This document shows, piece after piece, positions 24,406 to 32,805 of a stretch of 64,000 bases of DNA. Position 1 is the first letter of the stretch; every line of letters begins with the position of its first letter. The DNA comes from Actinacidiphila epipremni (GTDB lineage Bacteria > Actinomycetota > Actinomycetes > Streptomycetales > Streptomycetaceae), in assembly GCF_012034175.1 (NCBI RefSeq), contig NZ_JAATEJ010000030.1, forward strand, positions 49,360 through 113,359. The letters are read 5' to 3'. The notes below the pieces were generated by a model. That model searched no databases, was not told the origin of the DNA, and worked only from the letters and a program-made list of their open reading frames with translations. Made by a program: the position numbers and the translations under genes.

Positions 24406-25056
24406 TCAGCCGAGGGTGAGGACGGTGCCGGGGCGGAGGAGGTCGGGGTCGGGACCGACCGCCGACTTGTTGCGGCTGTAGAGCGTCGACCAGCCGCCGG
24501 AGACGTGCTGGGCGCGGGCGATGCCCGCGAGGGTCTCGCCGGGGCGGACGGTGTGCGCGGTGGCGGCGGGGTGTGCGGGGTGGGCCTGCTGCTTCTTGTG
24601 GCCGGTCAGGCCGAGCCGCTTGGAGCACACCGGCCAGGCCTTCCAGCCCTGGACGCGCAGCACCGCCTCCGCGACCGCGATCTGCTGCGCGGGCGTGGCG
24701 AGGTCCGCGCGCCTGGCGTACTTCTGGCCGCCGAACTGCTTCCAGGTCGGCTGCCAGAACTGGAGCCCGCCGTAGAAGCCGTTGCCGCTGTTGATGTGCC
24801 AGTCCCCGCTGCTCTCGCACATCGCGAGGTCGTCCCAGACGGAGTGGGCGCGGGCCGGCGCCCTGGTGGGTGCGTCCGCCGGGACGCCGAGTGCGGCGAG
24901 GGCGGGCAGCGTGGCCGGTGGTCCCGCGGGAGCGGCCGGGGCCGCCGCGCGGGCGGGCTGGGCGCACAGCGGCAGCAGGGCCGCGGCGCCGAGTCCGGCG
25001 AGGGCGGCGGCACGCTGACGCCTCGACATATGACGATAAGACGATTTCTCGCTCAT
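24406..25056 (-). CDS. Resuscitation-promoting factor-like transglycosylase with LysM domain
   Basis: A 216-residue secreted protein. The signal peptide is about residues 1-38 (with the ATG at M10 as an alternative start). The Rpf catalytic domain begins SVWDDLAMCESSGDWHINSG, with the catalytic Glu at about 81, and continues through FYGGLQFWQPTWKQFGG and QIAVAEAVLRVQGWKAWPVCSKRLGL. A LysM domain (HTVRPGETLAGIARAQHVSGGWSTLYSRN) ends the protein. It cleaves peptidoglycan glycan strands and promotes germination or regrowth. A very strong hairpin sits in its 5' untranslated region. Confidence 0.92.
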   Translation of the reverse strand: MSEKSSYRHMSRRQRAAALAGLGAAALLPLCAQPARAAAPAAPAGPPATLPALAALGVPADAPTRAPARAHSVWDDLAMCESSGDWHINSGNGFYGGLQFWQPTWKQFGGQKYARRADLATPAQQIAVAEAVLRVQGWKAWPVCSKRLGLTGHKKQQAHPAHPAATAHTVRPGETLAGIARAQHVSGGWSTLYSRNKSAVGPDPDLLRPGTVLTLG

Positions 25057-25091
25057 CGGGCCACGCTAAGCACGCTCTCCCCCGGATCCGC

Positions 25092-25121
25092 GGGCGGCGC
25101 GCCCCCGCCGGCGCGCCGCCC
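25092..25121 (-). other. Strong hairpin in the 5' UTR of the rpf-like gene
   Basis: Perfect 12-bp arms (GGGCGGCGCGCC / GGCGCGCCGCCC) around a 6-nt loop, 36-65 bp before the rpf ATG. In the rpf transcript it would fold as a stable stem. It could be a regulatory leader structure. I could not fit the remaining leader to a c-di-AMP (ydaO) riboswitch by eye. Confidence 0.5.
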
Positions 25122-25250
25122 CACCCGTTCGGCCCAGCTCGCCGCGCGGGGCGCCAAGCCGCGGTACGGCAAACCGTGACTCCCGGCGCAGACCGTCCGT
25201 TGTCACAGTGCGCCGGGGCAGGCCCGGCCAAACGGACCAAGGAGACTCCC

Positions 25251-26225
25251 GTGGCGCCCCTGCTCGACGTGAGCGACGAGGTACGAGCCGAGATCGGGGA
25301 GGAGGAGACGCAGCGTCTCCTCGCGGGCGACAACGCCCCCGGCGCGTACGACTGCACGTCCTGCCGGACTCCCGGGGACAGCACGCAGGAGCGGACCAGC
25401 ACGGTGCTCTTCGTCGGCGACGAGACCGCGGTGCTGGCCTTCGCGCACGCCGCCTGCATCCCGTCGCAGGTCGTGCCGGTCTCGGAGGCGCAGTTGCAGG
25501 GTGCCGTGCGCAGCATCGCCGGCGAGGAGCCGGCCGGGAGCGCCGGGGGCCCGGGGAGCGCTGGAAGCGGGGGAAGCGGGGGAAGCGGGGGGCGCGCGGG
25601 GTCGGCGGGGTCCGCGCCGGTGCCGTTCCCCTCCCAGGCGCCGCCCGCCCCGCTGTCCGTCCCGTCCGCCGGTTCCCCTCCGCCGGCGCCGTCCGCCCCG
25701 ACCGCCCCCGCCCCCGTACCGGCACCGGTGCCCGGCGGGGAGCAGGCGCCGCGGCAGGCGGTGCTCGGCATCACGTGCGGGCTGATCATCGTGGAGGACG
25801 CGCTGCGCCCCGCGCTGGTGATCGAGCCGACCGGGCCGGTCGCCCGGGTCGGCGCCACCGGCGGCGGTGACGACTTCCTGCCGCTGCTCATCGAGCAGGG
25901 CTTCATGCCGCAGCTCGACCTGTCGGCGGCCCCCTCGCCGCTGGCCGGCTGGTCGGTGCTGCTCGCGATGGGCAAGCTGCACGCGATCCTGCAGCCCTCG
26001 GCGGGCGGCGCGCCCGCGACGGCGTGGTGGCAGGCGCACCAGCCGCTGCACGTCAGCGACGGCTGGCGGGCGGCGGTGCAGCGCAGCAAGGCGGTGTATG
26101 TGTACGCCGGCCCGTCCGGCGCGATCGGCCGCCAGCCCCGCGAGGACCTGATGCGCGAGGCGCTGGAGCGGGCCTGCGCCCGCGGCCAGCTCGTCGCGGC
26201 GACCATGCCGCTGTCGGGGACCTGA
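25251..26225 (+). CDS. Conserved actinomycete hypothetical protein (324 aa)
   Basis: GTG start with AAGGAG 7 nt upstream. Residues 1-95 form a conserved domain with a C-x-x-C pair (GAYDCTSCRTPGDSTQERTS) followed by a His/Cys (AFAHAACIPSQVVP), which could be a small zinc site. Residues 100-170 are a Gly/Ser then Pro/Ala linker with GSGGSGG repeats. A second conserved domain (VLGITCGLIIVED through AWWQAHQPLHVSDGWRAAV and IGRQPREDLMREALERACARGQLVAATMPLSGT) ends the protein. I recognise homologues across Streptomyces but know no function. No signal peptide or membrane segment. Confidence 0.7.
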   Translation: MAPLLDVSDEVRAEIGEEETQRLLAGDNAPGAYDCTSCRTPGDSTQERTSTVLFVGDETAVLAFAHAACIPSQVVPVSEAQLQGAVRSIAGEEPAGSAGGPGSAGSGGSGGSGGRAGSAGSAPVPFPSQAPPAPLSVPSAGSPPPAPSAPTAPAPVPAPVPGGEQAPRQAVLGITCGLIIVEDALRPALVIEPTGPVARVGATGGGDDFLPLLIEQGFMPQLDLSAAPSPLAGWSVLLAMGKLHAILQPSAGGAPATAWWQAHQPLHVSDGWRAAVQRSKAVYVYAGPSGAIGRQPREDLMREALERACARGQLVAATMPLSGT

Positions 26226-26307
26226 GCCCCCGGCGTGCGCCGCGGTGCGCCGGCGCGACCGGGCGGCGCGGCGCAAAGTTCAGCCGGGCGGCCCGCATCC
26301 TGCGGGA

Positions 26308-26628
26308 ATGCGGGGTCGTTGGCAGGACGTGCAGACCTTCGACGCCTCCTCCCGGTCCCCTTTCCAGCGCTACATCCCCCCCATGCGCAGTGCGCAGGAT
26401 CCCGCCGGAGGCGGTGGCACCGCCACGCCGATCTACGACGCGCTCTACAGCGAGTACCGTCGGCTGTTCCGCACGCTGCCCGGTGACCGGACCGGCGAGG
26501 AGGCGCTGCAGTTCAACGGGTTCGACGCATGGCACCCCGACTACCCGCCGACGTCCGGCCGGCACCGGGGCAACGGCCCGGCCGCGCTGCCGCCGGGCCG
26601 CGGCGACAACCGGCTGCACGACCGCTGA
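26308..26628 (+). CDS. Small conserved Streptomyces protein (106 aa)
   Basis: Conserved parts are RWQDVQTFDASSRSPFQRY and TPIYDALYSEYRRLFRTLPGDRTGEE; the last 35 residues are Gly/Arg/Pro-rich and variable. I recall short Streptomyces proteins with the same two blocks but no function. It follows the 324-aa gene by 82 bp on the same strand and may share its transcript. No SD is obvious before the ATG. It is convergent with der, with 31 bp between the stops. Confidence 0.6.
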   Translation: MRGRWQDVQTFDASSRSPFQRYIPPMRSAQDPAGGGGTATPIYDALYSEYRRLFRTLPGDRTGEEALQFNGFDAWHPDYPPTSGRHRGNGPAALPPGRGDNRLHDR

Positions 26629-26659
26629 GGCCGGGGCCGGCCCCCCGCGCGGCGCCCCG

Positions 26660-28117
26660 CTACTTCTTGCGTCCGCGCTTCTCGCGCACCCGCACCGACA
26701 CCTGGATGGGGGTGCCCTCGAAGCCGAACTCCTCGCGCAGCCGGCGCTCGATGAAGCGCCGGTAGCCCGCCTCCAGGAAGCCGGAGGCGAAGAGCACGAA
26801 GCGCGGCGGCTTGGTGCCGGCCTGGGTGCCGAACAGGATGCGCGGCTGCTTGCCGCCGCGGATCGGGTGCGGGTGGGCGGCGACGAGTTCGCCGAGGAAG
26901 GCGTTGAGCCTGCCGGTCGGCACCCGGGTCTCCCAGCCGGCGAGCGCGGTCTCGATCGCCGGGACGAGCTTTTCCATGTGCCGCCCGGTGCGCGCCGAGA
27001 CGTTCACCCGCGGCGCCCACTGCACCTGCACGAGGTCGCGCTCGATCTCGCGCTCCAGGTAGTAGCGGCGCTCCTCGTCCAGCAGGTCCCACTTGTTGTA
27101 GGCGATGACGACCGCGCGGCCGGCCTCGACGGCCATGGTGATGATGCGCATGTCCTGCTCGGCGAGCGTCTCGGCGACGTCGATCAGGATGACCGCGACC
27201 TCGGCCTTCTCCAGGGCGGCGGCGGTGCGCAGGCTGGCGTAGTAGTCGGCGCCCTCGGTGAGGTGGACGCGCCGCCGGATGCCCGCGGTGTCGATGAACT
27301 TCCATGTCCTGCCGCCGAGTTCGATGAGCTCGTCGACCGGGTCGCGGGTGGTGCCGGCCATCTCGTTGACGACGACCCGGTCCTCGCCGGCGATCTTGTT
27401 GAGCATGGACGACTTGCCGACGTTGGGCCGCCCGATCAGCGCGATACGCCGCGGCCCGCCGGTGACCTGCTCGTACGTCATCTCCGGCGCCTCGGGCAGC
27501 GCCTCAAGGATGGCGTCCAGCAGGTCGCCGGTGCCGCGGCCGTGCAGTGAGGAGACGGGGAAGGGCTCGCCGAGGCCCAGGTTCCACAGCGCGGCGGCGT
27601 CGGCCTCGCCGGAGGGGCCGTCGACCTTGTTGGCGGCGAGCACCACGGGCTTGCCGGCCCGGCGCAGCAGCTTGACGACGGCCTCGTCGGTGTCGGTGGC
27701 GCCGACGGTGGCGTCCACGACGAAGACGACCGCGTCGGCGGCCTCGATGGCGAACTCCGCCTGCGCGGCGACCGAGGCGTCGATGCCGAGCACGTCCTGC
27801 TCCCAGCCGCCGGTGTCGACGATCTTGAAGCGGCGGCCGTTCCAGTGCGCCTCGTACGTCACCCGGTCGCGGGTGACGCCCGGACGGTCCTCGACGACGG
27901 CCTCGCGGCGGCCGATGATCCGGTTGACCAGGGTCGACTTGCCGACATTGGGGCGGCCCACGACGGCGAGCACCGGCAGCGGGCCGTGCCCGGCCGCCGC
28001 GAGGTCGTCGGCGACGTCCTCCGGGTCAAAGCCCTCTTCGGCGGCGAGTTCCATGAACTCGGCGTATTCGGCGTCGCCGAGCGCGCCGGTCTCGCCGTGC
28101 GGGTCGTGCTGGTCCAT
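26660..28117 (-). CDS. der: Ribosome biogenesis GTPase Der (EngA)
   Basis: A 485-residue double GTPase. G domain 1 has P-loop GRPNVGKSTLVNRI (about residue 56), DTGGW and AANKVDG. G domain 2 has GRPNVGKSSMLNKI, DTAGI and AYNKWDL. A C-terminal KH-like domain ends in the basic VREKRGRKK. The acidic first 45 residues are a typical actinobacterial extension. It acts in 50S subunit assembly. The order plsC-cmk upstream and short gaps indicate an operon (tyrA)-cmk-plsC-der. SD GGAGA precedes the ATG. Confidence 0.96.
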   Translation of the reverse strand: MDQHDPHGETGALGDAEYAEFMELAAEEGFDPEDVADDLAAAGHGPLPVLAVVGRPNVGKSTLVNRIIGRREAVVEDRPGVTRDRVTYEAHWNGRRFKIVDTGGWEQDVLGIDASVAAQAEFAIEAADAVVFVVDATVGATDTDEAVVKLLRRAGKPVVLAANKVDGPSGEADAAALWNLGLGEPFPVSSLHGRGTGDLLDAILEALPEAPEMTYEQVTGGPRRIALIGRPNVGKSSMLNKIAGEDRVVVNEMAGTTRDPVDELIELGGRTWKFIDTAGIRRRVHLTEGADYYASLRTAAALEKAEVAVILIDVAETLAEQDMRIITMAVEAGRAVVIAYNKWDLLDEERRYYLEREIERDLVQVQWAPRVNVSARTGRHMEKLVPAIETALAGWETRVPTGRLNAFLGELVAAHPHPIRGGKQPRILFGTQAGTKPPRFVLFASGFLEAGYRRFIERRLREEFGFEGTPIQVSVRVREKRGRKK

Positions 28118-28192
28118 CGGTCTCTCCGTCGGTTGGGCAGTGGTGCGCGCGGCACGTACGGCCCGGGGGCGGTGGCGTGCGGCGGCGGTGGT

Positions 28193-28846
28193 TCAGTGGC
28201 CGGTGGCCTGCCGGGCCTCGGTCATGTGCGCGGTCAGCCGCTTCTGGATGACCGCGGTGGCGGCGTCCAGCGCCTTGCGCGTGCGCAGCCCCGAGCCGTC
28301 GCCGGCCTCGAACGGCTCGCCGTAGACGACGTCGATGCGGCTGCGCAGCGGCGGCAGCGCGGACACCAGGCGGCCCTTGCGGGCGCTGCCGAGCACCGCG
28401 ACCGGCACGATCGGTGCTCCCGAGCGTACGGCGAAGTAGGCGAGCCCGGCGCGCAGCTGGGCGAAGTCGCCGCCGGCGCCGCGGGTGCCCTCGGGGAAGA
28501 TGCCGAGGACGCCGCCGCGCTCCAGCACCCCGAGCGCGGTGGCGATGGCGGTGCGGTCGGCGCTGCTGCGGTCGATCTCGATCTGGCCGATGCCGCGCAG
28601 GAACGGGTCGAGCGGCCCGACGAACGCCTCCTTCTTCACCAGGAAGTGCAGCGGGCGCGGGCAGGTGCCGATGAGCATCGGGCCGTCGACGTTGTGCGCG
28701 TGGTTGCCGGCCAGGATGACCGGGCCCTGCGCCGGGACCCGCCAAGCGCCGAGCACCCGCGGGCGCCACAGGCCGTACATCAGGCCGATGCCGATGCCGC
28801 GGGCGACCGCGGCGCCGCGCGGGCTCGGCCGGCTCACTTCGCTCAC
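28193..28846 (-). CDS. 1-acyl-glycerol-3-phosphate acyltransferase-like protein (PlsC family)
   Basis: A 217-residue protein. Acyltransferase motif I is NHAHNVDG (H-x4-D; the second His of the family core is retained, while the position after it is Asn-Val), and motif III is FPEGTRG. A basic FLVKKEAF motif and PIVPVAV are also present. It transfers an acyl chain to lysophosphatidate or a related acceptor at the membrane. The GTG start overlaps the cmk stop (GTGA), so the two are translationally coupled, as in other actinobacteria. Confidence 0.9.
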   Translation of the reverse strand: MSEVSRPSPRGAAVARGIGIGLMYGLWRPRVLGAWRVPAQGPVILAGNHAHNVDGPMLIGTCPRPLHFLVKKEAFVGPLDPFLRGIGQIEIDRSSADRTAIATALGVLERGGVLGIFPEGTRGAGGDFAQLRAGLAYFAVRSGAPIVPVAVLGSARKGRLVSALPPLRSRIDVVYGEPFEAGDGSGLRTRKALDAATAVIQKRLTAHMTEARQATGH

Positions 28847-29523
28847 CTGACGGCCGCCCGCCGCTGCTCGACCAGCGCGACGATACGGTCCACGACCTCG
28901 TCCAGCGTCAGCTCGGAGGTGTCCACCTCCACGGCGTCGTCGGCCTTGGCCAGCGGGGAGGTCGTCCGGCCGGAATCGGCGGCGTCCCGGCGGATCAGCG
29001 CCTCGCGGGTCGCGGCGACGCTCACCGCGCCGTTCAGCTCGCCGCTGCGGCGGGCGGCGCGGACCTCGGCGGAGGCGGTCAGGAAGATCTTGACGGTCGC
29101 GGCGGGCAGCACGGTGGTGCCGATGTCCCGGCCCTCGACCACTATGCCGGCAGGTGCGGCGGCGGCGGTGCGGCGCTGGAAGTCGACCATCCGGGCCCGC
29201 ACCTCGGGTACGGCGCTGACCGCGCTGACGGCCGCGGTGACCTCCTGCGAGCGGATCGGCCCGGAGACGTCGGTGCCGTCCACGCTGATCTGCGGGTGCA
29301 GCGGGTCGGTGCCGGAGGTGACCACGGGCTTGCCGCTGGCGTCGGCGACGGCGGCCGGGTCCTGCACGTCCACGCCGTTGGCCAGCATCCACCAGGTCAT
29401 GGCCCGGTACTGCGCTCCGGTGTCCAGGTAGCTGAGCCCGAGCCTGGCGGCGACCGCCTTGGAGGTGCTGGACTTGCCTGTGCCGGAGGGGCCGTCGATG
29501 GCGACGATCACCGGGTTGTCCAC
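28843..29523 (-). CDS. cmk: Cytidylate kinase
   Basis: A 226-residue NMP kinase. The P-loop is AIDGPSGTGKSSTSKAVA and the substrate region LGLSYLDTGAQYRAMTW. EGRDIGTTVLPAATVKIFLTAS and the Arg-rich LID (RAARRSGEL) are visible. It phosphorylates CMP/dCMP in the pyrimidine pathway. The GTG start at 29523 is supported by GAGGAAAGG upstream. It overlaps the acyltransferase gene by 4 bp. Confidence 0.96.
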   Translation of the reverse strand: MDNPVIVAIDGPSGTGKSSTSKAVAARLGLSYLDTGAQYRAMTWWMLANGVDVQDPAAVADASGKPVVTSGTDPLHPQISVDGTDVSGPIRSQEVTAAVSAVSAVPEVRARMVDFQRRTAAAAPAGIVVEGRDIGTTVLPAATVKIFLTASAEVRAARRSGELNGAVSVAATREALIRRDAADSGRTTSPLAKADDAVEVDTSELTLDEVVDRIVALVEQRRAAVR

Positions 29524-29647
29524 GCTGGGGCCTTTCCTCGTGCGACCGGCCGGGCTGCCGGGCCATTCCCCCAAGATTACCGGCCGCGCGGCCCCGCTCC
29601 GTCCCCGCCCGCGCTCCGGCGGCGCAGCGGCCAGGACCGCTCGGGCC

Positions 29648-30733
29648 TCAGGGACGCAGCGACCAGGCCCGCTCGCGCAGGGCGGCGGCCAGCACCGGGG
29701 CCGAGCGGGGCTCGACGAAGAGCTGGACCAGGCCGGCCTGCTGGGCGGTGCTGTGCTCGATGCGCACGTCCTCGATGTTGACGCCGGCGGCTCCGGCGTC
29801 GGCGAAGAGCCGGGCCAGCTCGCCGGGCTGGTCGCCGATGAGGACGCCGACGACCTCGTACGCGGTCGGGGCCGTGCCGTGCTTGCCGGGGACCTTGGCG
29901 CGGCCGGCGTTGCCGCGGCGCAGCAGGTCCTCGATGCCGGCGGCGCCGCCGTGCCGCTTGCCCTCGTCGGCGCTCTGCAGGGCGCGCAGCGACTCCACCG
30001 CGCTGCCGAGGTCGGCGGCGAGGTCGGCGAGGACGTCGGCGACGGGGCCGGGGTTGGCGGCGAGGATGTCCATCCACATCGCGGGCTCGGAGCCGGCGAT
30101 CCGCGTCACGTCGAGGATGCCCTGGCCGCACAGCCGCACGGTGCTGTCCTCGGCGTGCTGGAGCCGGGCGGCGACCATGCTGGAGACCAGCTGCGGGGTG
30201 TGCGAGACCAGCGCGACGGCCCGGTCGTGGGCGTCGGCCTCCATGACGACCGGGACCCCGCCGCACAGCGCGACCAGCTCCAGCGCGAGGTTGAGCACCT
30301 CGGTGTCGGTGGCCTGCGTGGGGGTGAGCACCCAGGGGCGGCCCTCGAAGAGGTCGGCGGTCGCGGCGAGCGGGCCGGAGCGCTCGCGGCCGGCCATCGG
30401 GTGGGTGCCGATGTAGCGGGTGAGGTCGCCGCCGAGGGCCTCCAGGTCGCGGCGCGGGCCGCCCTTGACGCTCGCGACGTCGAGGTAGCCGCGGCCGAGG
30501 CCCCGGGCCATGGCGTCGGCGAGGCAGGAGGCGACATGCGCCGGCGGTACGGCGACGATCACCAGGTCCACGGTCCCGTCCGGCGCCGTTGCGCTGCCGG
30601 CGCCGAGGGCAGCGGCGGTCCTGGCGGCGGACTCGTCGCGGTCGCTGAGCCGGACGTCGACACCGCGGGCGGTCAGCGCCAGCGCGGCGGACGTGCCGAC
30701 GAGTCCTGCGCCGATGACGAGTGCGGTTCTCAC
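29648..30733 (-). CDS. tyrA: Prephenate dehydrogenase with C-terminal ACT domain
   Basis: A 361-residue enzyme. The NAD-binding GAGLVGTSAALALTARG opens the protein, and YLDVASVKGGPRRDLEALGGDLTRYIGTHPMAGRERSG carries the active-site His and Ser/Arg. The C-terminal ACT domain (AYEVVGVLIGDQPGELARLFADAGAAGVNIEDVRIEHS) suggests tyrosine feedback. It makes 4-hydroxyphenylpyruvate for tyrosine. The GTG start has a TACGCT-like -10 only 6 nt before it and no SD, so the mRNA may be leaderless. The cmk start follows 125 bp beyond its stop. Confidence 0.93.
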   Translation of the reverse strand: MRTALVIGAGLVGTSAALALTARGVDVRLSDRDESAARTAAALGAGSATAPDGTVDLVIVAVPPAHVASCLADAMARGLGRGYLDVASVKGGPRRDLEALGGDLTRYIGTHPMAGRERSGPLAATADLFEGRPWVLTPTQATDTEVLNLALELVALCGGVPVVMEADAHDRAVALVSHTPQLVSSMVAARLQHAEDSTVRLCGQGILDVTRIAGSEPAMWMDILAANPGPVADVLADLAADLGSAVESLRALQSADEGKRHGGAAGIEDLLRRGNAGRAKVPGKHGTAPTAYEVVGVLIGDQPGELARLFADAGAAGVNIEDVRIEHSTAQQAGLVQLFVEPRSAPVLAAALRERAWSLRP

Positions 30734-30931
30734 GGGCCCAGCGTAGCCAGCGCGGGCCCGCCGTGAGACGCCGGACCGTACCGCGAGACGCACCGGTCGC
30801 GGCCCTGCCGGCCCCTGCCCGGGCCCTGCCCGGCGCTCCCCCGTGCCTCCCGGGCGCCCCTGGCGCCTCCCGTGTCCCGCTGGGCATCGCCCGAAGCAGG
30901 CAATTCCCGGCGCGGGCGGCTGCCTCCTGGC

Positions 30932-30944
30932 GATAATCGCCCCC
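30932..30944 (+). promoter_or_regulatory. -10 element for leaderless transcription of the nucleotidyltransferase gene
   Basis: GATAAT at 30932-30937 lies 7 nt before the ATG at 30945, with no SD, so the transcript should start at or next to the A of ATG. Confidence 0.5.
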
Positions 30945-31655
30945 ATGCGCGAATCGCTGGGGTCGCTGGGGCACGAGCTCGTCCGGGAGCACACGGTCTA
31001 CGCGTGTGTGATGGGCTCGCGGGCGTTCGGGCTGGCCACCGACGGCAGCGACATCGACCGGCGCGGGGTGTACGTGGCGCCGACGCCGCTGTTCTGGCGG
31101 CTGGACAAGCCGCCGACGCATGTGACGGGCCCGCGCGAGGAGGAGTTCTCCTGGGAGATCGAGCGCTTCTGCTCGCTCGCGCTGCGCGGCAACCCCAACA
31201 TCCTGGAGTGCCTGCACTCACCGCTGGTCGAGCGGGCCGACAGCACGGGCCGCGAGCTGCTGGGGCTGCGGGAGGCGTTCTTGTCCCGCCTGGTGCAGGC
31301 GACCTTCCGCGGCTACGCCCAGCAGCAGCTCGGCAGGCTGGAGGCGGAGATCCGGGCCCGGGGCGTACCGCGCTGGAAGCACGCGATGCATCTGCTGCGG
31401 CTGCTGACCAGCTGCCGCGACCTGCTGCGTACCGGCACCCTGACCGTCGAGGTGGGCGAGCGGCGCGAGGCGCTGCTCGCGGTGCGGCGCGGCGAGCTGG
31501 GCTGGGAGGACGTACGCGGCCGGGCGCGGACGCTGTTCGACGAGGTCGACGCCGCAGCCGCCCGCAGCCCGCTGCCCGCGGAGCCCGACCGGGCCCGGGT
31601 GGAGGACTTCCTGGTACGGGTCCGGCGGGCGTCCGCGCAGGCGCCGGCGGCCTGA
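30945..31655 (+). CDS. Predicted nucleotidyltransferase (pol-beta superfamily)
   Basis: A 236-residue protein. The minimal nucleotidyltransferase signature is GSRAFGLATDGSDIDRRGVYV, with the G-S-x-x-x-G and the S-D-x-D metal-binding aspartates intact. FSWEIERFCSLALRGNPNILECLHSP is conserved in the COG3541-type family. A helical C-terminal half follows. The family includes putative RNA or protein nucleotidyl-transferring enzymes, but the substrate of this branch is not established. Probably leaderless. It converges on the pseudouridine synthase gene with 7 bp between the stops. Confidence 0.82.
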   Translation: MRESLGSLGHELVREHTVYACVMGSRAFGLATDGSDIDRRGVYVAPTPLFWRLDKPPTHVTGPREEEFSWEIERFCSLALRGNPNILECLHSPLVERADSTGRELLGLREAFLSRLVQATFRGYAQQQLGRLEAEIRARGVPRWKHAMHLLRLLTSCRDLLRTGTLTVEVGERREALLAVRRGELGWEDVRGRARTLFDEVDAAAARSPLPAEPDRARVEDFLVRVRRASAQAPAA

Positions 31656-31662
31656 CGCCGCC

Positions 31663-32805
31663 CTACAGGTCCACCTCGCGCATCAGCATGCCGACCTCGG
31701 TGTTGGTCAGCCGGCGCAGCCAGCCGGACTTCTGGTCGCCCAGCGGGATCGGGCCAAAGCCGGTGCGGACCAGCTTGTCGACGGGGAAGCCGGCCTCGGC
31801 GAGCATCCGCCGCACGATGTGCTTGCGGCCCTCGTGCAGGGTGACCTCGACCAGGTAGTTCTTGCCGGTGTTCTGCACGATGCGGAAGTGGTCGGCGCGG
31901 GCCCAGCCGTCCTCCAGCTCGATGCCGTTCTTGAGCTGCTTGCCGAGGTCGCGCGGCAGCGGGCCCTGGATCGCGGCCAGATACGTCTTGCGCACGCCGT
32001 AGCGGGGGTGGGTCAGCCGGTGGGCCAGCTCGCCGTGGTTGGTGAGCAGGATCAGGCCCTCGGTCTCGGTGTCCAGCCGGCCGACGTGGAAGAGCCGGGT
32101 CTCCCGGTTGGTGACGTAGTCGCCGAGGCACTGCCGCCCGTCGGGGTCCTCCATCGTCGAGACGACACCGGCGGGCTTGTTGAGCGCGAAGAACAGGAAG
32201 GACTGGGTGGCGACCGTCAGGCCGTCGACCTTGACCTCGTCGCGGTCGGTGTCGACCCGCAGGCCCTGCTCGGTGACGATCTTGCCGTTGACCTCGACGC
32301 GGTGCTGCTCGATCAGCTCCTCGCACGCCCGCCGCGAGCCCATGCCGGCCCTCGCCAGCACCTTCTGCAGCCGCTCGCCCTCCTGCTCGGCGCCGGGGAA
32401 GGTCTTGGGCAGGTCGAGCTTGGGCTTGCTGTGCCGCTCGCGGTTGCGCTCCTCGATCTGCGCGTCCAGCTCGCGGGGGCGGGCCGGGGCGGTGCGCCCG
32501 CGGTTGCCCGCGGGGCCGGCGCCGCCGGGCTTGGTGCGGGGCATGCCGCCGGGCTTGTTGGCGCCGGACTGGCCGGTGCCGCCGACGTCGTAGCGGCGCT
32601 CCTCGGGGCGGGGCTTGCGCGGGCGCTGCGGGGCGCCGTCCGCGCGGCGGGGCGCGTCGCCGCGGCGCGGGGCGTCACCCCGGCGGGGGGCGTCACCGCG
32701 GCGGGGCGTGCCGCCGCCACGGGAGGTGCCGCGGGAGGCGCCGCCGCCGCGGTCGGAGCCGCCCCTGGGGTTCCGGTCGCCGCTGTTCCTGTCGCTGCTT
32801 GGCAT
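31663..32805 (-). CDS. RluB/RsuA-family 23S rRNA pseudouridine synthase
   Basis: A 380-residue protein. The first 135 residues are Arg/Gly/Asp-rich with repeated RRGDAPRRGDAP units, probably RNA-binding and disordered. An S4 domain follows (ERLQKVLARAGMGSRRACEELIEQHRVEVNGKIV). The synthase domain includes HVGRLDTETEGLILLTNHG, with the catalytic Asp in GRLD, and HRLTHPRYGVRKTY. It converts a uridine in large-subunit rRNA to pseudouridine. The ATG overlaps the scpB stop (TGATG), so it ends the parA-scpAB operon. Confidence 0.92.
   Translation of the reverse strand: MPSSDRNSGDRNPRGGSDRGGGASRGTSRGGGTPRRGDAPRRGDAPRRGDAPRRADGAPQRPRKPRPEERRYDVGGTGQSGANKPGGMPRTKPGGAGPAGNRGRTAPARPRELDAQIEERNRERHSKPKLDLPKTFPGAEQEGERLQKVLARAGMGSRRACEELIEQHRVEVNGKIVTEQGLRVDTDRDEVKVDGLTVATQSFLFFALNKPAGVVSTMEDPDGRQCLGDYVTNRETRLFHVGRLDTETEGLILLTNHGELAHRLTHPRYGVRKTYLAAIQGPLPRDLGKQLKNGIELEDGWARADHFRIVQNTGKNYLVEVTLHEGRKHIVRRMLAEAGFPVDKLVRTGFGPIPLGDQKSGWLRRLTNTEVGMLMREVDL

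Noticed and set aside
25057..25250. A c-di-AMP (ydaO) riboswitch in front of the rpf-like gene.
   Set aside because: Only a GC hairpin was found; I could not match the conserved ydaO blocks.
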